Assembly (NCBI GenBank): GCA_013697725.1 | Contig: JACCWI010000037.1 | Coordinates: 1-64,000, forward strand | Direction of reading: 5' to 3' | Source of the DNA: Tatlockia sp. | Lineage (GTDB): Bacteria; Pseudomonadota; Gammaproteobacteria; Legionellales; Legionellaceae | Length of the DNA stretch: 64,000 nucleotides | Shown here: positions 1-9,391 of the stretch, piece after piece | Position numbering within the stretch: the stretch's first letter is position 1 | How the letters are laid out: each line of letters starts with the position of its first letter | Program-made: the position numbers and the translations under genes | The notes under the pieces: model-generated | Seen by the model: only the letters and a program-made list of their open reading frames with translations | Database searches by the model: none | What the model was told of the DNA's origin: nothing

Positions 1-26
1 GTCACTGCGGATGCATCCGCAGTGAC
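1..26. repeat. Perfect 26-bp palindrome (13-bp arms, no spacer)
   Basis: The first 13 bases (GTCACTGCGGATG) are followed at once by their exact reverse complement. The arms are GC-rich in an AT-rich setting. No T-run follows on the + strand within the next bases, so a simple intrinsic terminator for a + strand gene is not clear. It could be a terminator for a gene outside the window, a protein-binding site or part of a dispersed repeat. Confidence 0.8.
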
Positions 27-361
27 GCAGCCGTTAAAGGGATTTAACAAATCAGAGTTATCAATTTATGAGATGATCATAATTCACACATCCTATTAAA
101 CAATTTCAGCTGTTGTAAATTTTGCAACAGTTATTGAAGGGCCAAATCTAATTTTCCAATATAGTAATAGGGGGTAATATATAATTCGATAATATAAAAT
201 AAATGAGATTGAAGAAATTGAATTTATTGGGTGGTAGAGAATACTTACATATAGCGCCTACATAACTTTTTAGATTGGCGAATTCTAATTAGAAGAGGCT
301 CTAAGATAATTTTATGCTCAATTTATAATGCCAGAATCAGTATTTCTCGGCGAAGTCGAGA

Positions 362-581
362 AGCGCTGTAGTCAAGTGCGATGAAAATGCAAATAGCCAT
401 CACGGCCCTCCTATAATTATTTTTGAAATAAATGATTATATTGATTCAGTAATTGAGAAAATCATGAAAGAAGGATTTAAAATAAGGTACAAGCTAAAAG
501 TTCCTGCATGAAACAGCTATTTTGTTTTTAATTGAAGATTTTTATGGTAATGAAATATGCCTGGCCCTTCCCTCAAACTAA
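362..581 (+). pseudogene. Degraded VOC/glyoxalase-family gene remnant
   Basis: A + frame from about 362 to the TGA at 509-511 reads ...ANSHHGPPIIIFEINDY. A second frame from 513 to 581 reads TAILFLIEDFYGNEICLALPS. The last part resembles the C-terminal strand of VOC-superfamily proteins (typically DPDGNxxEL-like). The two parts are joined only by a frameshift and there is no convincing start, so this is called a remnant. The rest of the 712-base leader (27-361 and 582-712) shows no coding sequence or clear promoter that I can support. Confidence 0.4.
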
Positions 582-712
582 TGGACTCAATAAATTTATA
601 GAAATAAGCTTACGTCTAACTGGATTTTGAATTCCTTGTTCAGTAATATGAGGCGAAAATTAAGGACACTTCAAATCTGATAAATTTGGAGCATTAATAT
701 TGCGGATTAATA

Positions 713-3700
713 ATGCAACCATCAGATAAACAATTAAATTTTGCTCAAAATATTGCTCAAGAGCTTGATGTTGCACTCCCTAAAAATGCCCCTATCGATC
801 GAAAAATATGTAGCACGTTCATAAATGCTCATAAAGAAAAATTTTACCAAAAGCTGAAAAAAAACGATAAGTCCCCATCTAAGTTTATAGAAAATAAACC
901 TGGTGAAAAGAGAAAACCAGCTCATCTTGTGTCAAAAGAGAAGATTATTCATTCTGATCCTAAAAACTCAAAATTTGAAAAACATATCATTATTAAATAT
1001 TGGAACGAGGGGCTAAAAAGAACGGCGTTTGATGATTTTGGAAAACTTGAGAGTGTACTCAATGATGTTCAAACCTTTTCATTTGATAAAATTGAATACA
1101 TATTAAACAATTCTCGCTGTAAAAATTTGCAGGATTTATCGAGCTCTAATGAAAAAGAAGCAACGATTCGTCATCTTGTAATGATGCTTGAGTCAACAAA
1201 AGCAGCACAGACTGGGCGTACAGATAATATTGTGCTTTTAATATTTCCTCTGGTTATTAATTCTGACGAAGTTGAGCACCCCGCAGGAAATATTCAGGTA
1301 CCTTATGTTTGGCAAAGAGCTACAGATGAATTCCCTATCTTTAATCATAGGCTTTTGGGTGAGGAAGCTGAAATAGAAGGCTTTCAACTACATAATAATG
1401 AGGCACTTGAAAAACTACTTTTAAATACGGTCAAAGAATTTCCAGAAAATGCATCAATCCACCAATGCCTACTTTTTATAGATCGATGTTTTAATGAGCT
1501 GACGGGAAAAGATCATGGCTGTATTGGGTGGATGGATGAATTCACCGCTAATCAAAATAATTATACCAGACTAAGAAATAAGCAGATACGATTAAAACTG
1601 GTTGATGGTGGCGCTGTTTCCGGCGCAACCAGAAATATCCGCTTATGTTATGAAGAGTTATTAGGTTCGGACCATGTTATCAACAGTCCACCTTTGGGAT
1701 TATTAAAAAATTTGCTCGGACAGGAAGAAGAGATTAATAAGTCTTTTCCCCAACCCTTTACCATTAACGAGGAAAAGCAGGGTTGGTATCAATTAGGGCA
1801 ATATTTAGGGCATATGGACAATCATATTGTTAATAATGATCGAAGTTGTTATCCCTTAGATCCTTCGCAACGAATAGCTTTGACTCTATTCAAAAAAGTG
1901 AGCAAAGGTAATTTGTTGGCCGTGAATGGGCCTCCTGGCACCGGAAAAACTAGTCTTTTACGTGCGATAATTGCTGATGAATGGATAAGACCTTTAATTT
2001 CCGAGGAAGAATTTCCTGATTGTCCCATCATAATTGCTTGCGCAGCAACTAATCAGGCAGTAACAAATATTATCTCCAGTTTTGATTCTGTTCCTGGTTC
2101 TATTCTTTTTGATAAGGAAGGAGAGCGGACAAATCATTCAGTTTCTCTGGAAAGCCGATGGTTGCCTCATTTGGTTTCTTATGGATGGTATCAACCTGCA
2201 TCTATAGGTAAAAACTCAAAGGAGTATCAAGGCTTTCAGGTTATTTCGAGAAAGTCTCCACAGCAAGCGTGGGAATTTAATTTTGCTGCGAAGGATTTTG
2301 GGAGTGCTGAAAAAAAAATATCTTATCTTGAGTATTGTTATTTAGCAGTTGCCAGAGAATTTTTTAATCAAAATGATACCCTTCCTTCAATTGCTGAAAA
2401 ATTCAGAACCAAAATTAAAGAAACTGTGAAAGAGATGGATGATATTTCCTGTCTCTTAAGTGATTGGAAAGAAAATTTATCTTCCCTAATTAATTTGGCT
2501 AAGAATATATGTGAAAAGCAAGATTACTATGAATTGTTGAAATGTAATTTTGATCTGCATAATTCAGAACTAGAAATTTCAATGCTTAATAGTAAAATTG
2601 AAAATATTAAAACTCAGTTAACTCAATTATTTAATTTAAGAGATGAGTTACATCAGGAATTTAGCACATCATTTTATAGATCCTTTATTCGATTTATTAA
2701 AAATAGTTTGTGGAACAATAAAAGCATTATTGAACATGATAATTTGGGTAATTCTCTATCCAGGGCAGGGTATAAATTGCCAAAAGATAATGCTTCATTT
2801 AAAACTTGTATTACTTCTATAGATGAAGAATTAAATCAATTAAATAATCAACTACGAGCCAGCAATATTGAACTTGACAATCTACTAAAAAATAACAATA
2901 AAACACAAAAACTTTTAGAAGAATTTGAAAAAAAACAACAGGATTATTTGTTAGTTGCTGATCAAGGTTGCCTAATCGGAAAACGAATCACTTTAAAATT
3001 GGAACATTTGGGTAATACAGAATGCAAGGAAATTAGTAAAACTATTGAACATACCTATCAAGTTATCAAAAAGAAACAAGAATTTGATTTTAATACTCAG
3101 TACCAATTGCTTTTAAACCTGATACAAAATTGGTTGGATATTCATATTCGTCCAAAATTATTTCATATAAGTGCCCGTTATTGGGAAGCACGATACTTAA
3201 TGTACAAAAAATCAATATCTAATAAAAATAATGAAACGCTACTTCCTTCATTAGACCGAATTCGTGAGTTAGCGATGTTGGCGCCAGTTTTTGTCACAAC
3301 GAGCTATTCAGCACCAAAATTAATGCGATGTACAGATGAAGATAGATTATTTAATTATCTATATGGTGCAGCCGAGTTGCTTATTGTAGATGAAGCTGGA
3401 CAGGGAACTTCTGAAATAGGGGGGTGCACATTTGCTTTTGCCAAACGGGCAATTGTAGTTGGTGATACACAACAATTGAGTCCTGTATGGAGTATTAATA
3501 AAGCGGTTGATAAATTAATCCATAAAAAATTGAATATTCCTCAAGACATAAATGAAATGAAAGCAAAAGGATTGCTGATGTCTTCTGGCAGCATTATGCA
3601 AATGGCTCAATCTGGTACGGCATTTTATGAATTGTATAAAGATGTCCCTGGTGTCATGTTAACAAATCATTATCGATGTAGAAGCCCAATTATTGAGATC

Positions 3701-5254
3701 TGTAATGAAATGGTATATGCAGGCGAGTTAACTGTTGTTAGTGCAGCTACAGAGCCCAAAAAAGAATGGCGTTTACCCCTAGGGTTTCTTGTAGTGCCGG
3801 GTGATTCAACACGCCTTAATAGTGGATCTCGATGTAATATACCTGAAGCCGAATGTATAGCCCGATGGTTAAAAGAACAGGCCCCTTTTATATTGGAGCA
3901 TTATAACAATGAAAAAAGTCCAAAAGGGCTCGCGGATCTTATTGCTATTCTGACGCCATTCAAAGGCCAGGTTAATTCTTTGCGCAATGAGATTGCAAAA
4001 GTATTTGGCGAAAATCTTAAAGACAATGATGCTGTTGCTAATAAGATGGTTATCGGCACTGTTCATTCACTGCAAGGATCGGAGAGGGCCATTGTTATTT
4101 TTTCAATGGTTGATACTGCTAATCCTGAGGATAACCATTTTTATGATTCAGATTCCAGTTTAATTAATGTTGCAATTTCTCGTGCAAAAGAAGTTTTTAT
4201 TGTGGCTATGGATCAAAAATCAGTTAATTATGGTCGAAGTTTAACACGAAAAAAATTAAGTAAACCCAGCGATTATCTCTTTTACCATATGGTTAATAAT
4301 GGCCAAAGATTAAACTCAAGGCGTCTATTATTTATCGAGTCACCCAATAAGCGAACACATCTTGAAACAGTTTTGTCCCAGGGTTTAGAACTTGAAATAA
4401 TCTCAACCAATGGTCATCTTACCCAACTTGATCCGAGTTCAGATTGGGATCCTTTATCTGCTGAAGAACCCAAGTGGCTTCCTTTGTCAGATAAAGAAGC
4501 CCTTATATATCAAAGGGCCGCTGTACTTTGGCCTGATCTGGAAGCACTTTATATAGCAACTGATCCAGATGCTGAGGGTGAATGTATTGCCTGGCAGTTT
4601 ATCAATCGTATGCCAACTTTTTTATCTAGTTTTAATCAAAATGCGAGGCAGCCAGTTATTAAACGGATGCGCTTTAACAATTTGGGGAGCAAAGATATTC
4701 AAGCAGCCTATGAGCAGGCCAGTGATGGATTGGATGCAGGTTTGGTGAAGAGTGCATTATTTAGAGCAATACTGGATCAGATTCTAAGTCGACATTATCC
4801 AGCCAAGCTTGGATTAGGTCTAAAAAACTCATTTCACGCGGGAATTGGCCGGGTTCAATTGTCAATACTTGATATCGCGCATCGATTTTTAAATAAAGAA
4901 GAAGAGTACTATATTGAGGTGGCTTTACCTATTCCTGAGTTAAATCATTTCGGCAATTTTATCCTTTTTCAATCTGATAACATGACTCCCATTTTATTTT
5001 CAGATCCCCTACAAGCAAAGAATACCGCAGATAAGCTTGCAGCAATTCTAATAGATAAAACTCAGATAAAGTTTTCTTGGAAGGGGACAGTTGAACAATT
5101 ACCAGAATATCCAGCAATTAATACAGCAAATTTTTTAGCATTAGCTTGCAAAACCCATGATTTAACTCCTTTACAAGTTATGAATATACTTCAAACTTTA
5201 TATGAAGGACAAAATGCAGTATGCAATGAAGTTGTTATGGAGCAACCAGGATGA
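713..5254 (+). CDS. SF1 helicase fused to the N-terminal (TOPRIM) half of a type IA topoisomerase
   Basis: A 1513-residue cytoplasmic protein. The first ~390 residues are not recognised. An SF1 (Upf1/Dna2-like) helicase follows: Walker A GPPGTGKT near residue 405, DEAGQGTS near 895, GDTQQLSP near 917, HYRCRSP near 985, GTVHSLQGSE near 1115 and NVAISRAK near 1150. About 440 residues with coiled-coil character separate motif I from motif II. From about 1205 the chain is type IA topoisomerase-like: IESPNK, then the TOPRIM acidic motif ATDPDAEGECIAW near 1280, GRVQ near 1378, and a final QTLYE-like element. The active-site tyrosine segment is absent; a matching ISYLRT occurs in the next gene, whose ATG overlaps this TGA. 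The helicase-plus-topoisomerase architecture recalls reverse gyrase but uses an SF1 motor. The ATG is preceded only by a weak GGA-type ribosome site. Confidence 0.8.
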   Translation: MQPSDKQLNFAQNIAQELDVALPKNAPIDRKICSTFINAHKEKFYQKLKKNDKSPSKFIENKPGEKRKPAHLVSKEKIIHSDPKNSKFEKHIIIKYWNEGLKRTAFDDFGKLESVLNDVQTFSFDKIEYILNNSRCKNLQDLSSSNEKEATIRHLVMMLESTKAAQTGRTDNIVLLIFPLVINSDEVEHPAGNIQVPYVWQRATDEFPIFNHRLLGEEAEIEGFQLHNNEALEKLLLNTVKEFPENASIHQCLLFIDRCFNELTGKDHGCIGWMDEFTANQNNYTRLRNKQIRLKLVDGGAVSGATRNIRLCYEELLGSDHVINSPPLGLLKNLLGQEEEINKSFPQPFTINEEKQGWYQLGQYLGHMDNHIVNNDRSCYPLDPSQRIALTLFKKVSKGNLLAVNGPPGTGKTSLLRAIIADEWIRPLISEEEFPDCPIIIACAATNQAVTNIISSFDSVPGSILFDKEGERTNHSVSLESRWLPHLVSYGWYQPASIGKNSKEYQGFQVISRKSPQQAWEFNFAAKDFGSAEKKISYLEYCYLAVAREFFNQNDTLPSIAEKFRTKIKETVKEMDDISCLLSDWKENLSSLINLAKNICEKQDYYELLKCNFDLHNSELEISMLNSKIENIKTQLTQLFNLRDELHQEFSTSFYRSFIRFIKNSLWNNKSIIEHDNLGNSLSRAGYKLPKDNASFKTCITSIDEELNQLNNQLRASNIELDNLLKNNNKTQKLLEEFEKKQQDYLLVADQGCLIGKRITLKLEHLGNTECKEISKTIEHTYQVIKKKQEFDFNTQYQLLLNLIQNWLDIHIRPKLFHISARYWEARYLMYKKSISNKNNETLLPSLDRIRELAMLAPVFVTTSYSAPKLMRCTDEDRLFNYLYGAAELLIVDEAGQGTSEIGGCTFAFAKRAIVVGDTQQLSPVWSINKAVDKLIHKKLNIPQDINEMKAKGLLMSSGSIMQMAQSGTAFYELYKDVPGVMLTNHYRCRSPIIEICNEMVYAGELTVVSAATEPKKEWRLPLGFLVVPGDSTRLNSGSRCNIPEAECIARWLKEQAPFILEHYNNEKSPKGLADLIAILTPFKGQVNSLRNEIAKVFGENLKDNDAVANKMVIGTVHSLQGSERAIVIFSMVDTANPEDNHFYDSDSSLINVAISRAKEVFIVAMDQKSVNYGRSLTRKKLSKPSDYLFYHMVNNGQRLNSRRLLFIESPNKRTHLETVLSQGLELEIISTNGHLTQLDPSSDWDPLSAEEPKWLPLSDKEALIYQRAAVLWPDLEALYIATDPDAEGECIAWQFINRMPTFLSSFNQNARQPVIKRMRFNNLGSKDIQAAYEQASDGLDAGLVKSALFRAILDQILSRHYPAKLGLGLKNSFHAGIGRVQLSILDIAHRFLNKEEEYYIEVALPIPELNHFGNFILFQSDNMTPILFSDPLQAKNTADKLAAILIDKTQIKFSWKGTVEQLPEYPAINTANFLALACKTHDLTPLQVMNILQTLYEGQNAVCNEVVMEQPG

Positions 5255-5994
5255 ATGGAGTCATTTCTTATCTACGAACCGCTGCAGAGGTTAAAAGTCT
5301 ACTGGGATTGGGCTTTAAAAATATGCTGCAAAAACTCAAAAGTGAAAAGGTAAGAGTCAGATTGCAGGTATTTATGCGACACCTATTGTTTGAGAAGAAA
5401 AAGGATAATGCTTATTTAAATAAAATCAACAATCGATTGCTGGAGTGGCAAGCTGCGAGGGATTTGGATAATCAGAAATCTGCGGTATTAGTTTATCATC
5501 ATAGCGGCGCAAGAGCTCTGCATGGATTCCGTTATCAACAGGTAGATTATCAAAAAAAAGATCGCAAATTTTATGAAAAAGAAAGGACAAGATTTGCTCG
5601 TGTAGAACGTGTAAATTGGTTAAAAAATATTGCGGTTACAAATAGTGCCGAATTGAGCCAGGCTGGCTTTACAGAAGAACAAATTGAACTAATGCGCACA
5701 ATAGGAAGGGCACCCAAAGATTATGAAGTGCACCACCGTATTCCTCTTGATGATGGAGGCACTAATGCTGCTAATAATTTAATTTTAATGCGAGGTGATG
5801 TTGAACATCGTTCCATTCACGGATATTACAATCCTGGTGAACTGCAGATAAAGATGTTGGCGGAAGGTGAAAAAACGCAAATTTCTCTGCCAATACCCCC
5901 ACCTGATGCAATAATATATCCGAATCCAGCCCTGGGATATTACTGTGATAAAATACCAAATAGTAATTTAGTGGAATTGTACGATGACGACTGA
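5251..5994 (+). CDS. HNH nuclease of polymorphic-toxin type, carrying a topoisomerase-like active-site tyrosine segment at its N-terminus
   Basis: A 247-residue protein that starts inside the previous stop codon (ATGA). Residues 3-10 (GVISYLRT) match the type IA topoisomerase active-site signature, with Tyr7 in the catalytic position. The middle is basic and helical. Residues ~160-190 form an HNH-type module: EVHHRIPLDDGGTN, then NLILM, then EHRSIH. That spacing is typical of nuclease toxins in polymorphic toxin systems. The next gene, overlapping by 11 bp, looks like a SUKH-type immunity protein, which supports the toxin reading. No signal peptide or secretion domain is visible. Whether the tyrosine segment is functional or only a scar of insertion cannot be told from sequence alone. 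Confidence 0.7.
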   Translation: MNGVISYLRTAAEVKSLLGLGFKNMLQKLKSEKVRVRLQVFMRHLLFEKKKDNAYLNKINNRLLEWQAARDLDNQKSAVLVYHHSGARALHGFRYQQVDYQKKDRKFYEKERTRFARVERVNWLKNIAVTNSAELSQAGFTEEQIELMRTIGRAPKDYEVHHRIPLDDGGTNAANNLILMRGDVEHRSIHGYYNPGELQIKMLAEGEKTQISLPIPPPDAIIYPNPALGYYCDKIPNSNLVELYDDD

Positions 5995-6421
5995 AGAGTT
6001 AATTAAAAAAATTAATAATGAATCAATAGAATTTGAAGATGATGGTACGCCAGTTCCTGCAAGCCCGGTTGAAATTGCACAGCTCAAGCAGACTGTCTTA
6101 GCCAGGTTTGATTATAATTTACCTCCTGCATTTGAGAAATTGTTAAGTTATTCAAACGGAATTCTATTTAATGGATTAAAGATTTGGCCTACTCATAGAT
6201 ATTGGCTATTTCAAGAATCTTTTGTTGAGGCAAATACACATCTTAGAGACGCATTTGATAATCAAAAAATCTATTTTGGAACACGAGATGAAGAAATGTA
6301 TATTTATAACCCAGTATCTCGGGTGTATCAGGGTATAGAGTATGTGGGAGAAGCTAAATGGGTTGACTTTACGAGCGCGGAAGAAATGCTCGAGTTCATG
6401 TTAGCTAGGGCGTTGGAATAA
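5984..6421 (+). CDS. SUKH/SMI1-KNR4 superfamily (YrhA-like) immunity protein
   Basis: A 145-residue acidic protein. Its layout resembles the SUKH superfamily: an N-terminal helix, then LPPAFEKLLSYSNGILFNGLKIWP with the usual turn before a strand, then strand-rich EYVGEAKWVDF and a C-terminal helix. SUKH proteins commonly neutralise nuclease toxins encoded just upstream, and this gene overlaps the end of the HNH gene by 11 bp. Its role as the cognate immunity protein is inferred from family and position. It is followed 10 bp later by the C-terminal topoisomerase gene. Confidence 0.65.
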   Translation: MTTEELIKKINNESIEFEDDGTPVPASPVEIAQLKQTVLARFDYNLPPAFEKLLSYSNGILFNGLKIWPTHRYWLFQESFVEANTHLRDAFDNQKIYFGTRDEEMYIYNPVSRVYQGIEYVGEAKWVDFTSAEEMLEFMLARALE

Positions 6422-6431
6422 AGGATATATT

Positions 6432-7814
6432 ATGTCGATACACCATGCACATCCGATGTTGGAGCCCATTAGTTATGATTTGGACCCTGAGCAGGCTAGC
6501 CAATATTTTTGCGGCGATGAGCTAAAAATTTATAGTTTACTGTGGAATGCTGCCGTCGCTACTCATATAGAAGGACCAGTTATCCGCCAACACCAGCTGG
6601 ATTCAAGCCTATCTCCCAAAACAACATTATGCCTAAAATGGAATGAACTACTGGAGCCAGGCTGGTCGAATTATCTAACCTCTGGATCAATGACAAATTT
6701 GTATTTTAAGAATATTTTTTTTTCATCTGATCTAATTCCTGTATCTATTACACCATACAATAAAAATAGATTATTGAGCAGCGAATATTCAAATGATCTG
6801 AGATTTACTTTTAGCCCTGAAAATAAGCCAGATATTAAAGTAAAAAAAACGTCGAATGAATCTTTTAATTATTCAACGCTCATTGAACAAATGGCTAAAT
6901 ACAAAGTTGCACGACCATCTACTTACGCAGATAGAGTGGAGTCAACTGTAAAAAATGGGTTAATTGGAAAAGACAAAAATGCTTTATTCCTAACTGCTGC
7001 TGGTAAAAATTTGCTTGATAAAATTGTTCAATTACCAGCCGAGGAGCAATTAAACAAACAAACATCCTTTGCAATTGAGGAAGCTATTGATCAGATTGAA
7101 CAAAATCATGAGCAAGCTGGTGGTCTCTTAACTCATTTTTGTGAAAAAATATTTAAACAACCTGTTGTATTGGCAAAATGGCTGGACAATCTCAAGATCG
7201 AGGGAGAAAGCTTAGATGATCTATATAGTACGCCGGTTAATAAAAAACAGCTTACTAAAGCGGGCTCTAGTAGCGAAGAGTATGTAACGGCAGGTGATAT
7301 GAGAGAATGTTCTGATGCCTCGATAATTAATATTCTTCATGATATAAATATCGCGCTCCAAATCAAATGTATCGAGCATGACTGGGATGATTTCACATTT
7401 CAAAAGCAATTTTTTCATATAAGGTTTGCTGGTCGTTTGCAAACGCGTCACGCCGATAGACTAACTGTTTCAAAAGAAAAAATATTCAGAGAAAATTTGA
7501 ATGATTTTAACTTACTGATTCATGATGGCTTTTGGAAGCATTTACCAGAAATTAACATGATCCAATCTGTTGATTTTTCAATAGTAACGGATCGAACCAA
7601 AGGATTTTTATATTTAGAGAAATTGAAACTAACTTATTCTTATGATTTATTTACTAATGATGACTATGAAATTGATGTGAATAAAATTAATAATGCCGTG
7701 TTAGAAAGATTTAGTGAAATTGAATTTGACGATCAATTTCATCTATGTTCTATGTGGCATGATAAACCTGAAATTGTCATTTTAAAAGAAAATTTAAATT
7801 TGTTAGTTAAATAG
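6432..7814 (+). CDS. C-terminal half of a type IA topoisomerase as a separate protein
   Basis: A 460-residue protein with no N-terminal TOPRIM. It begins SIHHAHPMLEP, which resembles the DAHHAIxPT/HEAIRPT element of type IA topoisomerases, followed by a helix like the LYxLIWxxxxA segment (KIYSLLWNAAVATHIEGP). Around residue 160 it has KYKVARPSTYADRVESTVK, the conserved RPSTYA motif, followed by LTAAGKNLLD. These elements normally lie after the active-site tyrosine in one polypeptide, so with the upstream protein this reconstitutes a topoisomerase. The remaining ~250 residues are unrecognised. AAGGATAT lies eight bases before the ATG, so the piece has its own ribosome site. Confidence 0.7.
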   Translation: MSIHHAHPMLEPISYDLDPEQASQYFCGDELKIYSLLWNAAVATHIEGPVIRQHQLDSSLSPKTTLCLKWNELLEPGWSNYLTSGSMTNLYFKNIFFSSDLIPVSITPYNKNRLLSSEYSNDLRFTFSPENKPDIKVKKTSNESFNYSTLIEQMAKYKVARPSTYADRVESTVKNGLIGKDKNALFLTAAGKNLLDKIVQLPAEEQLNKQTSFAIEEAIDQIEQNHEQAGGLLTHFCEKIFKQPVVLAKWLDNLKIEGESLDDLYSTPVNKKQLTKAGSSSEEYVTAGDMRECSDASIINILHDINIALQIKCIEHDWDDFTFQKQFFHIRFAGRLQTRHADRLTVSKEKIFRENLNDFNLLIHDGFWKHLPEINMIQSVDFSIVTDRTKGFLYLEKLKLTYSYDLFTNDDYEIDVNKINNAVLERFSEIEFDDQFHLCSMWHDKPEIVILKENLNLLVK

Positions 7815-7996
7815 AATTCTCATGAGTAAGTTAAGCCTAGTAATGTTAATAAGGTATAAGTTGATGCTTCAGTGCTATAATCGGCACATTAATTAATTCA
7901 AAATATACTTATCCATGAGTTTAAATGTTTTGGAGTATATCATCTTGATAGAAAAAACAATGCTATAAAGTAGTTGATGTGCTTGCTTCTAATTTA

Positions 7997-9388
7997 TTAA
8001 TCATTCATTTTTTGTTTAAGAGCAGATTCTTTTGCTCTCCTCTCTCGGACAGAAACCGTCGAAGATTCTTGTACTTTTTTCAAAGGTTTTGCTCCAATTG
8101 GTAACGCTTTTTCTATATATAGTGAAGTTCCAGATTGTTCAAGTAATGATTTAAGTTGAGAAAATTCAGAGCACCAACTTGTTTCTCTATCAAGATCCTG
8201 CGAGGCTTTTGATGCAATACATGATTGTTCGTATGTAACCAGCTGTATTTGGATCCTCACTGCATCTTCAATAGCACCAAGTTCAACCCCGTAGCTTTTC
8301 TCGTTAGGTTTTCTAATAACAATTCGACCATCTTCTACCCAGGCAGTTGCCATGTTTTCTTGTACTTCATAACCCAGCTCAGCTAATCCTTGTAAAATTG
8401 CTTCTCTTCTTGATGAGCCTTCAATAACTTTCATTTCCTCTTTGACTAATAAAAAAGCCCTGTTAATAAGCTTTTTGCTTAAAGAAATATCTCCTGATTC
8501 AATAGCTTTTGTAAGTAAAGCCTCAAGTTCTTTAGCTGATTTAGATTTTAGTCTACGCAATTCTCTACGAGCTCCTGTCATGGATACTATTAATTCCTCT
8601 TTTGCCTTTTGTTTAGTTGCATGAGCAACTAAATCTATAATTAGTGAATCTGTTAAAAGATAGCGACGGCTTTGTAATGACTCATTTTCAATTAAAGCAA
8701 TACGAGCTAGGAATGGTTGAGCAGCAGATTTATCTTCAAAAAATTCAATTTCAGCTAACAGCTTATCTAACCGTTTATTATTCTCTACAGACTTTATATC
8801 CTTATTATGACTAATTTGCCATTCCGCAAGAGTTTGTATTTTTTCACCTTCAGATAATTTTTTTGCAAGCTCTTCTAGTAGAGGGGATCTTCGTTCTTTA
8901 TCAACCTCCCTTAAGCTGTATTCTGTTATTATTCTACCCAAGGTTGAATTCATTGTAGCTAGTTCAGTTTCGTTGCTTGTTATTGCAGTTGAGACTATAA
9001 GTTGTAATTCATCAGGAATTTGTAATCCGCTGGTTTTAAATGTTTTAATAAGAGTTTCTGCAGAATATTTTGTCCTTCGACGCTTGCTACTTTCTTGTAG
9101 TGCTTTTGCAATTGCATCCTCTTTAATTTGCTGAATGTCATCATACAAAGAAGCAATCTCGGTTATACATTTTTTTTTAATATCATGAAATTGCTCACGT
9201 TCAAACATATTGATAACTGAAAGAAGTTTCTTATCTACCGCTTTTTCCTCTTCAACAGTTAAGACATCATGCTTGCAAGCAAACTTACGCCACTGCTCTA
9301 TAGCATCTTTAAAAGCATCTATTTGAATAAGACAGTTTGCCATAATTTCTTGTTTAGTGATAACACGCACAACCTTCGGACCGCTCAT
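7997..9388 (-). CDS. Uncharacterised coiled-coil protein, last gene of the kinase-helicase operon
   Basis: A 463-residue protein that is highly charged and mostly helical, with long heptad-like stretches from about 60 to 330. The N-terminus MSGPKVVRVITKQEI is distinctive, and a small mixed alpha/beta region (ATAWVEDGRIVIRKP) lies near residue 350. There is no catalytic motif, signal peptide or membrane segment. It starts 3 bp after the stop of the 2073-residue gene, with GGAAGG seven bases upstream, so it belongs to that operon. The function is unknown; a scaffold or sensor subunit is an inference from its composition and position. Confidence 0.7.
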   Translation of the reverse strand: MSGPKVVRVITKQEIMANCLIQIDAFKDAIEQWRKFACKHDVLTVEEEKAVDKKLLSVINMFEREQFHDIKKKCITEIASLYDDIQQIKEDAIAKALQESSKRRRTKYSAETLIKTFKTSGLQIPDELQLIVSTAITSNETELATMNSTLGRIITEYSLREVDKERRSPLLEELAKKLSEGEKIQTLAEWQISHNKDIKSVENNKRLDKLLAEIEFFEDKSAAQPFLARIALIENESLQSRRYLLTDSLIIDLVAHATKQKAKEELIVSMTGARRELRRLKSKSAKELEALLTKAIESGDISLSKKLINRAFLLVKEEMKVIEGSSRREAILQGLAELGYEVQENMATAWVEDGRIVIRKPNEKSYGVELGAIEDAVRIQIQLVTYEQSCIASKASQDLDRETSWCSEFSQLKSLLEQSGTSLYIEKALPIGAKPLKKVQESSTVSVRERRAKESALKQKMND

Positions 9389-9391
9389 AAT

